From Artemisia argyi (Eukaryota; Streptophyta; Magnoliopsida; Asterales; Asteraceae): a stretch of DNA of 64,000 bases. Numbering within the stretch: position 1 is the first letter of the stretch; each line of letters begins with the position of its first letter. The position numbers and the translations under genes were made by a program. Positions 34,660 to 45,241 of this stretch are shown in pieces. The stretch is from assembly GCA_030686995.1 (NCBI GenBank), contig CM060695.1, positions 100,034,871-100,098,870 of the forward strand. The letters are read 5' to 3'. Under the pieces are notes generated by a model that was given only the letters and a program-made list of their open reading frames with translations, was not told where the DNA came from and made no database searches.

Positions 34660-34910
34660 TGACGGCGTCAAGAAGGAAATTCTAATGCCTTCAACTCGCC
34701 GCCCATAATGAAATCGGATTGCCTAGATCCACTTTTGACGCTGTCATGTGTAAAGTTACTCTGGGCCGTCACTAACATTTGGACCATGATGGCCTATGGT
34801 GACGCCGTCATGTCATTAGTACAAAACTCTCTGGACCATCACGGACTTTATCCACTTTCACCTCTTGCATTGCTCTTGATGCCGTCACTTAGAAACTCTT
34901 GACGCCGTCA
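34660..34910. promoter_or_regulatory. Five TGACGNCGTCA-like words in LTR
   Basis: Words of the form TGACGCCGTCA or one base different start at 34660, 34736, 34800, 34877 and 34900. Each pairs TGACG with its reverse complement CGTCA. TGACG is the core bound by plant TGA-type bZIP factors; regulation of this LTR is inference. Confidence 0.5.
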
Positions 34911-35116
34911 GGTACTGTTCCCAGCAAGGAAAATTAAGACTTTGCCGTTTTTTTCACTTTTATGCTCCAAAAACGTCCAAAATGCTTTCTTTTCCAGGAT
35001 TCACTCCAAAAGTACCTAAAATGACAAAAGGAACGATTTAGGGCAATATTTAATCAAATAAATTCAAATCCGGGCTAAAATGACCCCCTAAAAACGGTTC
35101 ATTTTTCGCCTCATCA

Positions 35117-35830
35117 ATTGAACATCGTTCTACTCATCTCTTGTAGAGTACGATTTTTCCACTCAACTACCCCATTTGATTGTGGAGTGCGTGGAGCCGA
35201 GAAATTATGTGTAATACCATTAGCATCACAATATACTCCGAATTGCACTTCATTATCAAATTCCCGACCATGATCCGTCCTAATTGAGTCTATTGTATAA
35301 CCTAGTTGGTTTTGGACTTTCTTACTAAAGATTTCGAATTCATCAAAAGCTTGTGTCTTATCCTTAAGAAATCTAGTCCAAGTATACCTAGAGTAGTCAT
35401 CTACTATCACTAAGGTGTAGTAGTTTCCTCCATAGCTCCGTACGGCGGATGAACCGAATAAGTCCATGTGAAGGAGTTCTAGGCATCTAGAGGTCGAGAC
35501 CATGTTTTTAGCTTTGTGACTAGAATGAGCTTGTTTTCCAACTTTACAAGCGTCACAAAAGTGTTTATAAAACTTAAGCTTGGGTAGATTTCTAACTAGT
35601 TCCTTAGACGCCAATGATTGTATCAAACGCATATTGGCGTGACCTAATCTTCTATGCCATAGAGTGGAATTATCATTTATGGTTGCTAGGCAAATCTTAT
35701 CCTGAGGTTTATTTCCTATTTTCATAACAAATAAGCCATTCTTCCTAACTCCTTTGCCTATGGTCTTACCATTCTTAGTGATCTCACTACCCTCTTTGGA
35801 AAATATAACTCTACACTTATTGTCAACCAT
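35117..35830 (-). pseudogene. Copia-B integrase, truncated
   Basis: Part of a second, unrelated minus-strand Copia polyprotein. It shows the pre-integrase block LWHRRLGHANM, the zinc site CDACKVGKQAHSS, and the integrase core with LLHMDLFGSSAV (first aspartate), IRTDHGREFDNE (second aspartate) and SNGVVEWKNRTL (glutamate). It ends at EMSRTM, where the Ty3 LTR begins, so the reverse transcriptase half is missing from this side and may lie left of the window. The bases attga (35117-35121) would be one copy of the target duplication. An in-frame stop separates it from the protease segment. Confidence 0.92.
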
Positions 35831-35835
35831 TTAAC

Positions 35836-36395
35836 TAATACTAAGCAAGTTAAATCCTAAGTTATCTACATGCTCTACATTTCTAATAGTTAGGGAGTCT
35901 TGATAATCGTACATTTGCCTATGATGTTGCCTTTTAGTTTGCTACCGAAAGTGACATTACCTCCGTTGTAAGCCTTGTATGATGAGAATAGACTTCGTTT
36001 CCCCGTCATGTGATTAGTGCATCCACTATCCTTGACCCATTCGTCGGGCTCCAAATCGATTCCCAAGCATATCTCATTAGAAGCTTGAGCCATAAGACAT
36101 GTTTCGTCGTCGGGCTTCTCTTCCTTTTCTTCACCGCTATCACTCCAAGAGCCTCCTACAAAAGCTCTTTGGTTGTTGGTTCTCAGTGGTTTAGGACATT
36201 CTCTGGTGAGGTGATTAGGATCTCCGCATCTAAAATACATCCTATCACTTTTTCCTTTCTTATCATCTGGGTTCTTAGATAACGACTTCTTTTCATCCCG
36301 AGGTTATCTCACAAATCTACCTCTTCTTCTAAAGAACTTCTTAAAGTCTCTAACGGCTAATGCATACTCTTCATCATCACTATCGCAATCTGATG
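35836..36395 (-). pseudogene. Copia-B gag end and protease, truncated
   Basis: Continuation of Copia-B towards its 5' side. From the left end of gag there is an acidic DSDDEEYALAVRDFKKFFRRRG stretch shortened by a stop, a zinc knuckle YFRCGDPNHLTREC in which the first cysteine position is tyrosine, and a GGSWSDSGEEKE segment. The protease site WVKDSGCTNHMTGK follows. A frame change after GKCTIIKTP and an in-frame stop just before the integrase part disable it. It is cut at about 36394 by another LTR, so the rest of gag and the 5' LTR are not adjacent. Confidence 0.88.
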
Positions 36396-37766
36396 TATTT
36401 CGAAAGCTTTAAATTTATAATACTAGTTTTACCGATTCCTTAATTCACAAAACACACGGATAAAGTATAACCCCCGTTTAAAGCAAAGGTTTATAGGTAA
36501 GACCAGGTCGTCCCAAGAGATTTGTAGCAATTCACAGAATGTTTATCAAGTAACAAAGCCAAATGATTGTCACATATCAAACGGCCTAAACGTGTGTAAG
36601 CAAAACAAAGTAACAAACAAGGTATGATCTGCACAAGATAATAGATAGAGATAAAGCAAGACTTCATATAAACAAAATCATGCAAGTTACAATTATTGGT
36701 GTATTAATCGTAACAAACATATCTACCAATAATGATATAGAATCCTTTCAACCTATAGACTACATCATCACGAGCGCATTAAGAATGGTTTATATCAAAT
36801 ATGCATACATATGAATTCCTCCCAACCCGGAATTTCTACATAAGGAAGGGTCTAAAACATCATTCTACTTGGTTTGCTTATCAATTTATCACACAATTTC
36901 TACAAGCATGATATTGGACCATTATAGACAGATGTTCCAAAATATAATCATAACAACTAACCCTTTCGACCTATGATAGTTGCAATTATCAATCAAAGGA
37001 TAAACAAGATCCAAGCAAAAGTAATATCGAATTCATAAATATATATAGTCACAAGTGATAACAAATCATCCAAATACTATATCATGTTTCACATGTCCAA
37101 AACAAATGAGAACCAAACATCACAATCATATAAATTCATAAACATTGTCTGTAAAACATGTAGGAGGAGTAGTGGGTTGTGGTGGTGATGGTGTCGAGGT
37201 TGAGGAGTGTTTGGATCATTGGATCCTAAGACCCTCACCTAGTTCACTTCTCCCTCTAAGTTGTATTTGTGATAGTATATGTTATGGTCCGAGTTCATGT
37301 GGCCAAATGGAGTTTATATAGGCTTAGGAACACTTGGGGAACAAGTAAGAAGGTATATGATCGGTTTAGGAGGCTTATTTAATGTATTTTAGCTTATCAG
37401 AGTCGAAGTACGGTGCACATACTTTCCAAAACCGCCGTACTTATGGTCTTCAAATGGATTTTCCTGCTGGTGAAAAGTGCGCCATACTTAAGGGAAAGTA
37501 CAGCGTACTTGTGGTCTTTTCCAGCTGTTGGCACAAGAAGAAAAATTGTAGCTCTATCTCTTAGCTTTCTGTGGCCGCTTAAATCAACTAAATTGGAGTC
37601 CGTATGCTCAACTTATTGCCAAAATAGTGGACAGGTGTCGGGAGATCATTAACTTGAGTTTGTTTCTTTATGTTAGCTTCATTACTTCGTGTTTTCTTCC
37701 ATTTCTTCCACGACAACCTACAATATCATATATAATCTATTAAGTATCGAATGTTCATATAATGCA

Positions 37767-37836
<70 letters not shown>

Positions 37837-37880
37837 CACGGATAATGCGTCTAGGAATATGTATAATTTGAGCGTTATCA
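36394..37880 (-). repeat. Probable LTR of a further Ty3-type element
   Basis: On the minus strand a sequence starting TGATAACGCTC follows the purine tract AGTGTGGGGGAATT. It continues for about 1.49 kb until Copia-B coding sequence appears, so it looks like the 3' LTR of another minus-strand Ty3-type element inserted in Copia-B. The left border (36391-36396) is uncertain because the second LTR is not identifiable. It contains a (TA)n tract. The small frames here have no family features. Confidence 0.6.
37771..37834. repeat. (TA)n microsatellite
   Basis: Sixty-four bases of TA repeats near the start of the minus-strand LTR. Confidence 0.96.
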
Positions 37881-39533
37881 AATTCCCCCACACTTAAATC
37901 TTTGCTTGCCCTCAAGCAAATCTAACTAAGAAAAGAAAATTTCAAAACATGTTCCTAAATGACAAAAGAAAAGAAAAATTAAAAATTTGCAAAAACTAAA
38001 AAATACCGAAAAATATTTTTGGTTTTTTTTATAAAAAGTCGCAAGAAGCGCAAACACTCACTCACACTTAAGGGTTTACTTGTCCTCAAGCAAATTTAAA
38101 AATAAGTTTTACAAAACAAAGATAGAATTATAAAAAATATTTTTGGATTTTTTAATATGTGTGAACAGAGATGTACAACGATTCTCAAGCTATCATAACA
38201 TGGCTAAGCACCTCACGAATAAGAAAAGTACAATTCACTCACACTCATTATTTATATGATGGAGAATATAAGGAGATCACACTCAATTTCTCAGACATGG
38301 TTCATTAAATTACCATATGCTTGTACGAGAAAAAAAACTACACCAACGTGGCGTAAGCACCAAGTATAAATATCAAAAGACCACTTTTATTCGGGTTATA
38401 ATGTTAGGCTAAGGGTTAATAAGGGTATGGATTAGGCATGAGAAATATATACTGGAATTGGTTTTAAAAGAAAAATGTAAGTGTCGAAAAGTCCATGAAA
38501 CCCATGTTGCTAGTAACGACTTACCACAAACCCGTGAGGTTATCAAACATCTCAACCTCTCCAATTTAACTCGAACTAGAATGATATATCAATACGCCAA
38601 CTCTTATTCAATTTTTTTTTCTTTTTCTCTCTCTTTTTTTTCCTTTTTTTCATTTTCTTTTAATCACACTCTCCACATTCACATAATCAACAATTCCCCC
38701 ACACTTAGGATACGCATACACCACAAAAAATACAAATACGAAGCTGCGCATCTTCATCTTTGTTGAAATGGTACAACACTCATAACAAACGCGAACAAAC
38801 TATTAATCAAAAATGCATCCAAACATACCAAGCAACTAGCAACCAACCATTAAGACTTCTGACACAGGGGTAAGGCTAGGCTAAATGTTATATATTTTTG
38901 TATTTTTAGTTTATTGAATGTAAGAAATGAAAAGTATGGCTCAGCAGGTTAAACTAAGCGTATCTAGCACTAAAGTTGAGTGCTACAAAATGGTTTTATT
39001 TTGGGTGGATAGCTAATCAAGGTAATTAGCTAAAGAATAAATAATATGTTAAATGGGATGGCTATTTGGGTTAAATCCTAATTTTGCCTCTTTATCATTT
39101 ATAAATACCTATATCACACGAATGTGATCTCACTGGGGTCAAGTAATGATTTTAAGCACAAGTTCTAGAATCGAATAAATCACCGGTACACTCATAAACA
39201 AAAAACATCAAGCATAAAAGACATATGCCGATATAGGCTCAAAATCCTCACATTTTTCGTGGTAATGGTTATAAATGCGCAAGTCATGTCATCCATCCCG
39301 AGTCGGATCTGCTCTATCAATCGGGACACATCTCTGATTTTAAAAATTTTATTTATTTACTACATTTTATTCTAATATATTACCCTAACTGAAAAATTAA
39401 AACAGAAAAGCTAAAAGGGCAAACAAAAATTTCAAATTTTTTTAGAATGAGTCTCATTTTTCCAAGTCATTTTCCCCCATACTTAAGTTGAGCAATGTGT
39501 AATAAGAAAGATAAACTTAAAAGTGGGATAATG

Positions 39534-39536
<3 letters not shown>
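37881..39536 (-). other. Noncoding 3' part of a Ty3-type element
   Basis: No gene is visible. In minus orientation the phrase 'TTGAGGGCAAG...AAGTGTGGGGGAATT' or a close variant appears near 37890, 38070, 38695 and 39470, resembling the region before the 3' LTR in Athila-type elements. The stretch 38610-38670 is T-rich. Where the element's coding part went is not visible. Confidence 0.5.

Positions 39537-39601
<65 letters not shown>
39537..39601. repeat. (TA)n microsatellite
   Basis: About 65 bases of perfect TA repeats. Confidence 0.96.
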
Positions 39602-39602
<1 letters not shown>

Positions 39603-39944
39603 AGAAACGAAACTTCCCGGGGTTCTTAGGTGATCGGTTGAGTTCTGAAAGATAAGGCGCAAAATAACACGCCATCATAAGCATGTGAATCCAACCAAAT
39701 AAAATAATCCGTCCAAATATAAAACCTCCCCAAGTGATAAGCAAACCATCCGACCAACCTCCATTTATTTACTAAACCTGCAAAATAAACAAAACTACAA
39801 GAAAAAAGTAAAATACTAAAGTGCACTTTTATAGGCAACACGGTTGCATTTTGCATATGCAACAAGCCTTTAAACCCCTCGGTGGCCCGAGTGGACGAGT
39901 TATAGTCTCGTGAGGGTTTACAGCAAACACACCCACAAAGTTCG

Positions 39945-39946
<2 letters not shown>
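39602..39946. other. Short spacer between TA tracts
   Basis: I see no gene, LTR end or RNA gene here. A stretch near 39880 (GGTGGCCCGAGTGGACG) resembles the start of a serine or leucine tRNA, but no cloverleaf follows. Confidence 0.5.

Positions 39947-40025
<79 letters not shown>
39947..40025. repeat. (TA)n microsatellite at a sequence border
   Basis: About 79 bases of TA repeats, followed directly by AGGGGGGCATTCATGTGAG. Such a G-rich start after a TA tract is a recurring arrangement in plant genomes at the end of TA-associated mobile sequences (recall, unproven here). Confidence 0.9.
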
Positions 40026-40028
<3 letters not shown>

Positions 40029-40285
40029 GGGCATTCATGTGAGAAATCTAATTTTTGTGAGAACGCGAGAAGAGATCCTAGCCATCCATCTAATCCTCCT
40101 ATTTTTTAGATCTAATGGCTAGCATTAATCTACAATTTGCACTAACTATATACTAACTAAGGGTATATTTGTAATTACAATCCTCACAACTGAATATATA
40201 GAAAAAAAACACACATATGTCCAGTTCTGGAGGTGAAACACGGTACGGTTCTCTCCCAATCCAACTACCTTCATAGCAACTGCCA
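40026..40285. other. Possible mobile-element end beside TA tract
   Basis: It starts AGGGGGGCATTCATGTGAGA and continues with GAGAACGCGAGAAGAGATCC and a 'ccatccatctaatcctcc' phrase. I saw no terminal inverted repeat partner. No gene is visible. Confidence 0.35.
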
Positions 40286-40434
40286 TAACCACCGCCATTA
40301 CCACCGTTCAAACCACCGCCATTACCACCGTTCAAAACACCGTCATAACCACCGTTCAAACCACCGTCATTACTACCGTTCAAACCACCGCCATAACCAC
40401 CGTTCTAACCATCGCCATAACCACCATCGTTCAA
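40286..40434. repeat. 24-base minisatellite, about six copies
   Basis: The unit ACCACCGCCATTACCACC, then GTTCAA, is repeated with small changes. On the minus strand it reads as the eight-residue unit LNGGNGGG in a 76-residue frame (40153-40383). This could be a piece of a glycine-rich protein gene or a plain minisatellite. Confidence 0.85.
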
Positions 40435-40890
40435 CATCAATTACCAGCTTAAGCAACAGAATTGAAGCTGAGATAAGTGAAAAAGACAATATTTACAAAT
40501 CAGATTACACATACACTTTGATCTCGGCACATTCACAACTGAAGAAGAAGCTGGAGTTGATGAGATTAATGAACAAGATGAACTTTTCATATCAGCTTAT
40601 ACATAAATGATAAATATCGAGTAACTGTTCTTTTTAATAAATTTTTATTGTTGAAATGTGAATTATTATGCATTTGAAGTTATTATCATTGTTTAAGTTT
40701 AGATATGTCACATGTGAAAGTATAGATTATGAATTAGGCCTTGATTGTAATAGGCGAGTTAATTAAAGTTTATTGATAGTATATAATATGCATGAATATG
40801 AAGAAATATAGATGATGAATGAAAATTTGATGATCAGAGATCAAAGTTTGTGTAAAGTAGGATATAGCAGAGATTAAATGTAGTTAAAGT
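40435..40890. other. AT-rich stretch without genes
   Basis: Nothing recognisable apart from a short lysine-rich frame end near 40500-40610 and one outlying near-palindrome, TCACATGTGAAAG, near 40708. Confidence 0.5.
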
Positions 40891-41190
40891 ATCTTCACAC
40901 GTGAAGTATATAACCAAGGAATGAAGTTTTAACATTTTGATAAGAGTATCTTCGCGCGTGAAAAGTTTTGTAAGATTATCTTTGCGTGCGAAAATATAGG
41001 ATATATTTTTCTTCGCGTGTGAAAATATAGGAGACATTTTTCTACGCGCGTGAAAAGTTTAGTATATGATATTTTTCTTCACGCGCGAAAATATAGGAGA
41101 TATTTTTCTTCGCATGGGAAAATATAAGAGATATTTTTCTGCGCGCGTGAAAAGTTTAGTATGTGATATTTTTCTTCGAGCGTGAAAAAT
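40891..41190 (+). repeat. Array of near-palindromic CTTCGCGYGTGAA motifs (left)
   Basis: Nine copies of a 14-16 base motif, of which CTTCACACGTGAAG and TCTTCGCGCGTGAAAAG are examples, start near 40892, 40949, 40978, 41009, 41041, 41076, 41108, 41140 and 41172. After the first interval the spacing is about 30-35 bases. The T-rich side is on the left and the A-rich side on the right in every copy. The motif and its flanks recur at 60628-61153. Confidence 0.88.
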
Positions 41191-42969
41191 GTCAAGAAAT
41201 TGCAACAATCTGGAGATAACTAGTTGGCAGTGTTCAAATGTGTGGTTAAATTGATATAGCTATTTTAAGTCCGAGTAACTAGTTACCTGATCTTCATCAA
41301 AACACACGTCCAAATATCATCTCGACAACTAAACTATTTGTCTGCTAATAAGCTTATTACAATGCTGATGTGTCATTCAAAAGTGGAGCAAGCTACATCA
41401 TAAGACTTATTGCAGCTCTTAGAGATCGAAAATTACAGCCAGTGAAATGTATGTAGCTATTGTGAACCTATATTTGTGGCATTGGTTAAATTTATATGAT
41501 ACTAAACCTTTAAAATTTATGCAGACTAGGTGCACTGTTTGGCTATTTGATGTGGATAATACCCTTGAGTCTTTACTGGTGCTTAGTGGAAACAATAATG
41601 TACATGACTTATACAACTTTCTGCTTAACTATAGGGGAGCACACGCTCTCATTTTAATCATCTAAAACTTTGTGAAACAAGCATTTTTTTCAATATTGAT
41701 TTTCTATTCCAGGTTGCTTTTATTGTTGTTGCATCAACCTAGCAACATTGTGCTGATTAACGTGTTTGGAAGCCTAGTGGTGAGTGGTAATTACGCCCTC
41801 TTACACACTTATGAATTATACTTACTCGTCAGTGTCAAGGGGTACCTAAAGGATGTTAGGATGTGCTTTTTGAATCCGATTAGTGCAACTTTCAGAAATC
41901 TAATTTACATTTGGTGTTACTTTTTGTTATCCTACCATATACAAAATACGATGCTAGTTTTTCTTTTCTTCAACTTTATAAATGAAACCAAAGCCAAAAT
42001 AATTAGAATTTGCCAAGCATTCTTACTTGTGATTTTCTGATTAATTCAACTTTAGATAGGAAAAAGCACATACACTATATATAGGTGATCATTTGGTGAT
42101 GTTTTAATTTTAATATCTCACGTAATCCCTTTCAATATCTATATCCAAACACCCCTTAGTATAATCTCAAAGACTGCAATCTAAGTATCTGAGGTTATGT
42201 GTAGGTGAGTTGCTTTGGGGATGATAATAACTCAGATACTGGAGACTATTGGAGGTGAGGCCTGCCTTTTTCAGTTTTTTTCTTTGTTATATTAATGTTA
42301 TTAGTTATACATAAATAAGGCATGTTCTTATTCACCGTTGTGTCTGAAATATGTTTATTCTTTTAAAACTTGAACTTGTGGGAAGTGGGAAATCGTGGAG
42401 ACAAGATCAAAGAGTAAGGCTTCTCCACGTTGACACAAGTGGATTTCTACAGTCATAATAAGAAATATGTTTTTTTTTTCTTTTTTTTATAATAAGTTTA
42501 TATAAGCCCAAAAGTTTCAAAATAAGCCACAAAAAGTGAGCTTATCAAACATAAGCCCAAAACTAAATAGGCCATAAGCCGGCTGTTAACAAGAATAGTG
42601 GATTATTCTTGTTATCATAACTTTACATAGAAGAGGCATGCGCATTTTGTTACTACGGATTATCTAATCTTGATTATTCGATGTCACTTAATTTGTTCTA
42701 AAACCTAATGCTTACATAATTTGTATATTTCATGTTACATTTGGTTTAAAAAGTTTATCCAATTCTGATTATTTGTTACCACATAATTTCTTTCTAAACA
42801 CAATGCCCAAATGTCAAGAATCGTTTAGTCCATATTGGTTTCGAGTCAAAAGGTTTGTGATCAATAATTAAGAATTCTTTATTTCAAAAGGGATTGAATA
42901 TGCTTCCTTTTCTTTGATGATGTCACATTTGAGTATGTGTATTAATTGGTCATTTACTAGCAACTTCAG
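41191..42969 (+). other. Unidentified stretch with exon-like pieces
   Basis: No recognisable gene. Several pieces are bordered by splice-like signals, for example CTATTCCAG before 41713 with GTGAGT near 41781, and TTGGAGGTGAGG near 42252. The translation near 41376 (SGASYIIRLIAALRDRKLQ) looks protein-like but I cannot name it. These may be further captured exon fragments. Confidence 0.35.
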
Positions 42970-43858
42970 GGCTATGGTCTACGGATTTAATGTCCTTTAT
43001 GGGTCAGAAAAATGAGGACGATGATGAGAATGACGATGCCAAGTCTGAAAAGGCTTAATCTTCTCGGGAAAATAAAGTGGTTGAAGTTGACAACGATGCT
43101 AATGCTACCCGTGACCCTGAAGAGTCAAATGTTGAAACTTTAAAACCTGAAGTAGATAATTTAGCTTCAGTGGAAGCAGATGATAAGTCGGTTTAAACAA
43201 GTACTATTATTTGATGAACAAGCAAATGAGATTGCTGACGGTCCTTTGTAGACAAAACTTGCGCTTCTTGAAGTAGAAGAAAGTATTGTTGAAAAGCCTA
43301 TTGTAACAGATAATGATAAATCTGAAGGGCTGAGTATCACTGCTATGGTACAAAGTGAAGCGGAGACTGGTTTGCATGCAGAACCAACTGTTGATCATGC
43401 TGAGCAATTAGAGGTTTTCGAGGTTCCTGAATTAATGCAACAGAACGCGAGTCAATATTAAGTTTTGAAGATCAAGTTGCACATACGGCACATGGGCCAG
43501 ATGAGGTAGAACCGCCTCTTGATTTGCAAAAGACTAATATTGCAGATGAACCAAAGAGACAAGAAGAAGAGACTATGCAGAAAGTTTCCACAGTTGAGGG
43601 AGTAGATGCGCCACTGGAGGTGACTGGTGAAGAAGCAAAACCGAGTATACAAGTTTTATATGATGTTTCTCAGATGGTTTCAAATGAAGGTAACACAAAT
43701 TCAAGTGAACATCAAGCTGACGTAAAAGAATGGTTGAGTCCAGGAAAAAGTGTGCCTGAAAGTTCAGATTCAATGGTTGAGCTAGAGAAGGTGAAGAACT
43801 GAAGAAGGAGATGAAATCAATGGAAACTGCACTTCTAGGAGCTGCTAGATAAGCTCAG
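42970..43858 (+). pseudogene. Golgin candidate 5 (TMF-type) exon fragment
   Basis: An exon-sized piece preceded by an acceptor (CTTCAG) and followed by a donor (CAG before GTACGT). Its start reads LWSTDLMSFMGQKNEDDDEN, like the region after the N-terminus of golgin candidate 5, a coiled-coil Golgi tether related to TMF. Its end reads VELEKVK, then after a frame shift KKEMKSMETALLGAAR, then a stop, then AQ, matching the beginning of the coiled coil. The middle is acidic and poorly conserved, as in the family. In-frame stops at 43056-43058 and 43194-43196 and later frame changes make it nonfunctional. The neighbouring exons of the gene are absent. The identification is from recall. Confidence 0.72.
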
Positions 43859-44159
43859 GTACGTAAACATTAGCTCTTGATATCTTTCTATCTATTGATG
43901 TACTAATATACTAGGCCAAACTTAAAAACATGGTTACTGATAGTTGCCTTTTTAGGGGTCTGATCTAGTAGAAAACTTCAGTTGTTGTTAATTGTTGGGA
44001 TAATGTATAAGGAGGGCACCCAACTATTAAAATTTTTGTTACTAATATCACACTACTATTGAAACTGATCTATCAGCCACTCACTCTCACTTCTGTATCT
44101 TGTTTTTCTATACCACATCTGCAGAAAGTTTTAGATGATTAAATTGAGAGCATGTGCAC
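43859..44159 (+). other. Intron-like flank of golgin fragment
   Basis: It begins with the splice donor of the golgin fragment and runs to the Athila-R insertion point. No gene is visible. The last five bases, tgcac (44155-44159), are the left target-duplication candidate. Confidence 0.6.
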
Positions 44160-45138
44160 TCATGAGTGCTCAAACACTCATCATTTTTATCGTATTTAAA
44201 CTGCCAAAACATACAAAAACAATCAAAAAGTTATCAAAATACTTAAATTATCCCAGGGATTATGTTTTATGTGTTTTAAAAGAAAAATGAGCAAAAACAA
44301 ATGAAAAACGTACAAAGTTTGCAACATTGGCAGTTTCAGTCCCTCGAGTTTCAAAACTTGTCAAAAATAGTCCCCATGCATTTATTTTGAAAGGAAAAGT
44401 CAACCCAAGCTTTTGAAAGTCAAACATCACAAAATATGATACTTGGGTCAAAAATTACAAAATTTACAGTTTAGGTCCCTGTACTTTCAAAAATGGCAAA
44501 ATAACTCCCTGGGAATTTTGAAAAATGAAAAATGTCAAAATGGTCCTTGTGTTATTAGTAATTAGCATTATTGGTCCATATGAGGGCTTTGGAGAATGAT
44601 CAACTTCAGTCCCTCATGTTTGGGAAAATTACACAATTAGTCCTTGTTACATCATAAACCAAACGGACCCTTTTTATTATTAACACAAAACCAATCCAAA
44701 TCCAATATCCCAAGCCCAAAACCACCCCTGGCCCAAAGCCATCCCAAGCCCAAAACCACCCAGGCCCGTCTCCCTTTTAATAATAACGCAGGGTCAAACA
44801 CCCCGGTCAACTCCATCTCCCTCCCAACCATATCCCACAAAACCAGGTCCTGTGTTCCCCCCCCCCCCCTTCGCCCCATTTTTCACCAAACAAACCCCCC
44901 ACAATTAATGTGCTTCACCAACCAAACCAACCCCCGCCACCACAATTAATACCCCTTAACCACACCACTAATTTTGCACCATTTCATTTTGGCGGGAAAA
45001 TCACAATCAAGGGCTCAGGTGCATTTTAGCTCAATTGAATGAATGGGATTTGGTCAAGGGTCAAAGAGAAGACCAGTGGGACACTCAGTTATCAAAAGAA
45101 AGCCATGTGAAGAAAGAGAGGGTCAAGTTTTATCTCGT

Positions 45139-45146
45139 TATATATA
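45139..45146 (+). promoter_or_regulatory. TATA box candidate in 5' LTR
   Basis: TATATATA followed by GG lies in a segment found only in the 5' LTR. A TATA box about 90 bases before an AATAAA is consistent with a U3-R border between them. Confidence 0.55.
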
Positions 45147-45235
45147 GGAATGCTCATTTGAGCCCTAGTATGTATGTAGGAATTGTAATTTAGGCTTTCT
45201 AGTGTTTATTTAATCCTTGTAATCTGTTTTCAAGC

Positions 45236-45241
45236 AATAAA
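45236..45241 (+). terminator. Poly(A) signal candidate in 5' LTR
   Basis: AATAAA in CAAGCAATAAAAAGTTC, also absent from the 3' LTR. In an LTR it would define the end of R. Confidence 0.45.

Larger units (their letters stand above)
33605..35116 (-). repeat. 5' LTR of minus-strand Ty3 element
   Basis: In element orientation it runs from TGATGAGGCG to CGTATCA (1512 bases) and is followed by a tRNA-Asp primer site. It interrupts Copia-B integrase exactly at 35117. It contains a (TA)n tract and five TGACGCCGTCA-like words. Its sequence after the first seven bases does not resemble the Athila-L 3' LTR at 1-1241, so the two are not a pair. Confidence 0.87.

Noticed and set aside
37718..37915. Frames with long YIYIYI runs (also 39517-39744, 39829-40038)
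   Set aside because: They are translations of (TA)n microsatellites.
39872..39920. tRNA-like start GGTGGCCCGAGTGG
   Set aside because: An extra base disrupts the A box, and no acceptor stem, anticodon arm or T arm can be paired.
40233..40610. Plus-strand frame with HNHRSNHRHYHRS repeats
   Set aside because: It is the antisense reading of the 24-base minisatellite.
40891..41190. CRISPR-like array
   Set aside because: Repeat copies are degenerate, spacing is short, and the genome is a plant nuclear one.
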